Assembly (NCBI GenBank): GCA_013361075.1
Contig: JABWAJ010000247.1
Coordinates: 1-7,892 of the forward strand
DNA from: Saprospiraceae bacterium
GTDB taxonomy: Bacteria > Bacteroidota > Bacteroidia > Chitinophagales > Saprospiraceae
Direction of reading: 5' to 3'
Length of the DNA: 7,892 nucleotides
Shown here: positions 6,378 to 7,892 of the stretch, one piece after another
How the letters are laid out: the number at the start of each line of letters is the position of its first letter
How positions within the stretch are numbered: position 1 is the first letter of the stretch
Translations under genes and position numbers: made by a program
Notes under the pieces: model-generated
Seen by the model: the letters and a program-made list of their open reading frames with translations, nothing else
Told to the model about the DNA's origin: nothing
Databases searched by the model: none

Positions 6378-6389
6378 AGAATAAACAAT
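6357..6389 (-). promoter_or_regulatory. Bacteroidota-type promoter for the exported-protein and collar genes
   Basis: Read on the minus strand, TATATTTG (6364-6357) is an exact match to the Bacteroidota -7 consensus TAnnTTTG. ATTG (6389-6386) lies 21 bases upstream, a near match to the -33 TTTG at an accepted spacing. Transcription should start near 6350, giving a leader of roughly 145 bases before the ATG at 6206. The -33 element sits just after the stop codon of the XseB-like gene, so this could give the downstream genes separate expression. Confidence 0.6.
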
Positions 6390-6391
6390 TA

Positions 6392-6568
6392 TCAGGCTTC
6401 AAATAATTGTTGTAAATTTTCTTCGGTTACCCGAAGTTTTTCTTTACAAAAATTAATTAGTTCAGCAGCTCTGGCAGCTTTGCCCGACAGTTCGTCAATA
6501 CCCGTTAAACCTTGTTGTAATTGTGCAGTAATTTCCTGTAATTCCTGAAATGCACCTTCGTAAGTCAT
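6392..6568 (-). CDS. xseB: Exodeoxyribonuclease VII small subunit-like protein
   Basis: A 58-residue, all-helical protein with the XseB pattern: YEGAFQELQEI (3-13), a Q-L-x-x-G turn (17-20), GIDELSGKAARAAELI (23-38), CKEKL (41-45) and TEENLQQL (48-55). XseB subunits bind the XseA catalytic chain to form exonuclease VII, which degrades single-stranded DNA in both directions. The length is on the short side of the family. I take the ATG at 6568; a TTG two codons upstream would also keep the frame, but family members begin at this Met-Thr-Tyr. It follows the DUF6916 gene after 18 bases. No xseA lies next to it in this window, which is unusual. A short coiled-coil protein of other function that mimics XseB is possible. 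Confidence 0.75.
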   Translation of the reverse strand: MTYEGAFQELQEITAQLQQGLTGIDELSGKAARAAELINFCKEKLRVTEENLQQLFEA

Positions 6569-6586
6569 TACCAAATGGATTTATTA

Positions 6587-6889
6587 TCAGGTGAATATGG
6601 CTTCGTAACGCATGCCTTTTTCATCAGGGCCCAGCGGAACCAGAAAAATCGGCAACTCGCCTTTTTCCGGGTGAACGACTAAAAAAGTCGATTGTGGGTA
6701 ATATTCATTTTTTTGGGCGGTTGTCAGAACAAACGAAAAAGGCTGTCTGGGCAAATCAACATGGCTGTTGAGGCGAACCACTTCAGTTAATTCGGCATCC
6801 ATCGTTACTTCATGGGTAAACCGAATTTGGAGTGTTTGGTGCAAAAGCGGCTCAAAATCTTCTACGGTGAGTGATAGTAAATCTGTCAT
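6587..6889 (-). CDS. DUF6916 family protein
   Basis: A 100-residue protein matching the DUF6916 pattern: an LTVEDFEPLLHQTLQI opening (7-22), a PFSFVL strand (50-55), then YYPQSTFLVVHP (63-74), ELPIFLVPLGPD (78-89) and a GMRYEAIF terminus (92-99). Family proteins are about this size and are recurrently found beside tail-collar/MdpB-like genes; that association is from general familiarity, not from a search. Its function is unknown. I chose the ATG at 6889 because an ATG at 6949 would add 20 residues (MAFYLSPHQQ onward) that look like translated AT-rich leader and have no place in the family. The 60-base gap after the GNAT gene is AT-rich. It is probably cytoplasmic. Confidence 0.85.
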   Translation of the reverse strand: MTDLLSLTVEDFEPLLHQTLQIRFTHEVTMDAELTEVVRLNSHVDLPRQPFSFVLTTAQKNEYYPQSTFLVVHPEKGELPIFLVPLGPDEKGMRYEAIFT

Positions 6890-6949
6890 GATGGTAATAA
6901 ATGAAATTGAATTAATTTTTTGCTGGTGAGGGGAGAGGTAAAATGCCAT

Positions 6950-7459
6950 TTATGGTGTACTCTCTTGTTTGTCCCTGGGTTTCCATTCCATTAACAAATA
7001 AACTCCGTGGGTTTCTTTGATCATCTCAAACCCAAGCCGATTGTAAAAATTCAAAGCCCGGTTGAATTTTTCTACATGAATGGTCAGGGATTTTCCTGCC
7101 TGGCGGGCTTCTTCCTGCAGGTTGCGCAACAAATATTCTCCGACACCCTGGTTCTGAAACTCAGGCAGGATGGCGATGTCAATAATCCGGATTGTTCCTT
7201 TGATCAGGTACCGCTCCACGTAAAGCCTGCCTATCGGCTGGTTGCCCAACTGGATGACCGAATAAGCTGAATCGGGGTACACCTCTTTATAATAGGCATC
7301 CTGTGCGTGAAATTGGTGCGCCACAAAAGCCTGCCGTTGTTCCTCCGTCCAATCTGGAACCTGCTTTAATTCTTCTGTCCGCGTGGTACCGTATATGGCC
7401 ATCAACAACGTCTGGTCTTCAGGCGTTGTTGGCCGCAGGTTAATGTCGTTGGCCCTCAT
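6950..7459 (-). CDS. GNAT family N-acetyltransferase
   Basis: A 169-residue Gcn5-related acetyltransferase, which would transfer acetyl from acetyl-CoA to an unknown amine. The acetyl-CoA loop is clear: DIAILPEFQNQGVGEYLL (94-111) holds the Q-x-x-G-x-G signature at Q102-G107, preceded by the usual beta-4 strand. Motif B follows as NRALNFYNRLGFEMI (133-147), with the typical Asn-x-x-x-x-x-Tyr-x-x-x-Gly-Phe arrangement. The ATG at 7459 lies two bases after the stop of the upstream collar gene; a TTG at 7465 would overlap that stop and is less likely. Such close packing means coupling to the collar gene, so the substrate may be a product of this cluster, though a small-molecule role is equally possible. 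Confidence 0.92.
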   Translation of the reverse strand: MRANDINLRPTTPEDQTLLMAIYGTTRTEELKQVPDWTEEQRQAFVAHQFHAQDAYYKEVYPDSAYSVIQLGNQPIGRLYVERYLIKGTIRIIDIAILPEFQNQGVGEYLLRNLQEEARQAGKSLTIHVEKFNRALNFYNRLGFEMIKETHGVYLLMEWKPRDKQESTP

Positions 7460-7461
7460 AA

Positions 7462-7892
7462 TCAATTACGTGGAGGATAAACGCCTTGCATGGCAATACA
7501 GAAATTTACCGTAAGGTACGGTTGCATGTTATTGTGCGGTTGGTCACCACCCATGGGTGCAACTGCATTTACCGACATATTCACTAAAGTATTTCCGGCA
7601 GGGTTTGATTTGTATAAATTGGCACGGCCACTCAATGCACCTCCCGGCGAGGATTGAATCCCGCTGTCATTTACGCCGCTCAGAACATGGGTGTGCACCG
7701 GGATTTCACTTTCCAGCAAGGCTACCGTTTCAGATCCTCCGGTTTCGCCGAGATCGTGAAGGCTTAATCCGGGACCCTGGCCGGGATGCATGGGTGCGCG
7801 ACCCTGCAGGTCAGGCAGTGCAAAATTTGATTTGCCATTTCCGCCATAAATGGTGCCCAGCAGCGAAAAGAGTGCCGTGTTTTGAGACAAAG
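7462..7892 (-). CDS. Phage tail-collar domain / MdpB-like protein, copy 4 (5' end beyond window)
   Basis: The C-terminal 143 residues of a collar-family protein; the start lies beyond the right edge. The apparent start at 7890 is an internal TTG leucine, in the same place as the Ile before SQNTALFSLLG in copy 1, so about 30 residues are missing, including the Trp-x-x-Cys-Asn-Gly hallmark. Visible are LFSLLGTIYGGNG, FALPDLQGR, an HTH tripeptide (codons at 7687-7695) and QPHNNMQPYL. It is most like copy 1, not the tandem neighbours 2 and 3. It stands first of the visible cluster and is separated from the trio by four other genes, which may mean more collar genes lie upstream outside the window. 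Confidence 0.9.
   Translation of the reverse strand, partial: LSQNTALFSLLGTIYGGNGKSNFALPDLQGRAPMHPGQGPGLSLHDLGETGGSETVALLESEIPVHTHVLSGVNDSGIQSSPGGALSGRANLYKSNPAGNTLVNMSVNAVAPMGGDQPHNNMQPYLTVNFCIAMQGVYPPRN

Noticed and set aside
6890..6949. 20-residue N-terminal extension of the DUF6916 protein from an ATG at 6949
   Set aside because: The added residues derive from an AT-rich leader and precede the normal family start; the ATG at 6889 gives the usual length.

Overview
The window reads as chromosomal DNA of a Bacteroidota bacterium, tentatively of the Saprospiria type. Three observations support this. One intergenic region has a Bacteroidota-style promoter (TATATTTG at -7 with an upstream TTG element). 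Start codons have AT-rich leaders and no Shine-Dalgarno sequence. The XseB-like and DUF6916 proteins resemble Bacteroidota forms. No tRNA, rRNA, CRISPR array, transposase or integrase was seen.

Left part (1-465) has no convincing gene. It holds a long imperfect palindrome at the left edge, then 13 in-phase heptamers of form GTTGNNN, the last two of which form one arm of a hairpin. Next is one large plus-strand gene (466-3762) for a 1098-residue double-ring Clp/Hsp100-type AAA+ protein. Its first ATPase domain looks dead: Walker A ends KH, Walker B is DN, and the arginine fingers are missing. Its second domain keeps every catalytic motif but lacks the GYVG pore loop. The usual Clp N domain and the ClpB middle domain are absent. 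An unrecognised N-terminal domain of about 205 residues and a C-terminal extension of about 310 residues take their place. The end of that extension resembles the PCRF domain of peptide chain release factors.

A palindromic, probably bidirectional terminator (3831-3874) separates this gene from a convergent minus-strand cluster. In transcription order (right to left) the cluster is: a phage tail-collar/MdpB-like protein cut by the window edge, a GNAT acetyltransferase, a DUF6916 protein, and a 58-residue XseB-like protein. A promoter with a palindrome follows, then an exported unknown protein with a Tat-like signal, and three tandem tail-collar/MdpB-like proteins with identical 15-base gaps.

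The four collar proteins share a short conserved core with an HxH motif like the trimeric metal site of T4-type tail fibres. No capsid, sheath, baseplate or lysis gene is visible, so this looks like a stand-alone bacterial collar-protein cassette rather than a prophage. Its function is unknown. Whether the AAA+ protein works with the cassette cannot be told from this window: the two are convergent and share no transcript.
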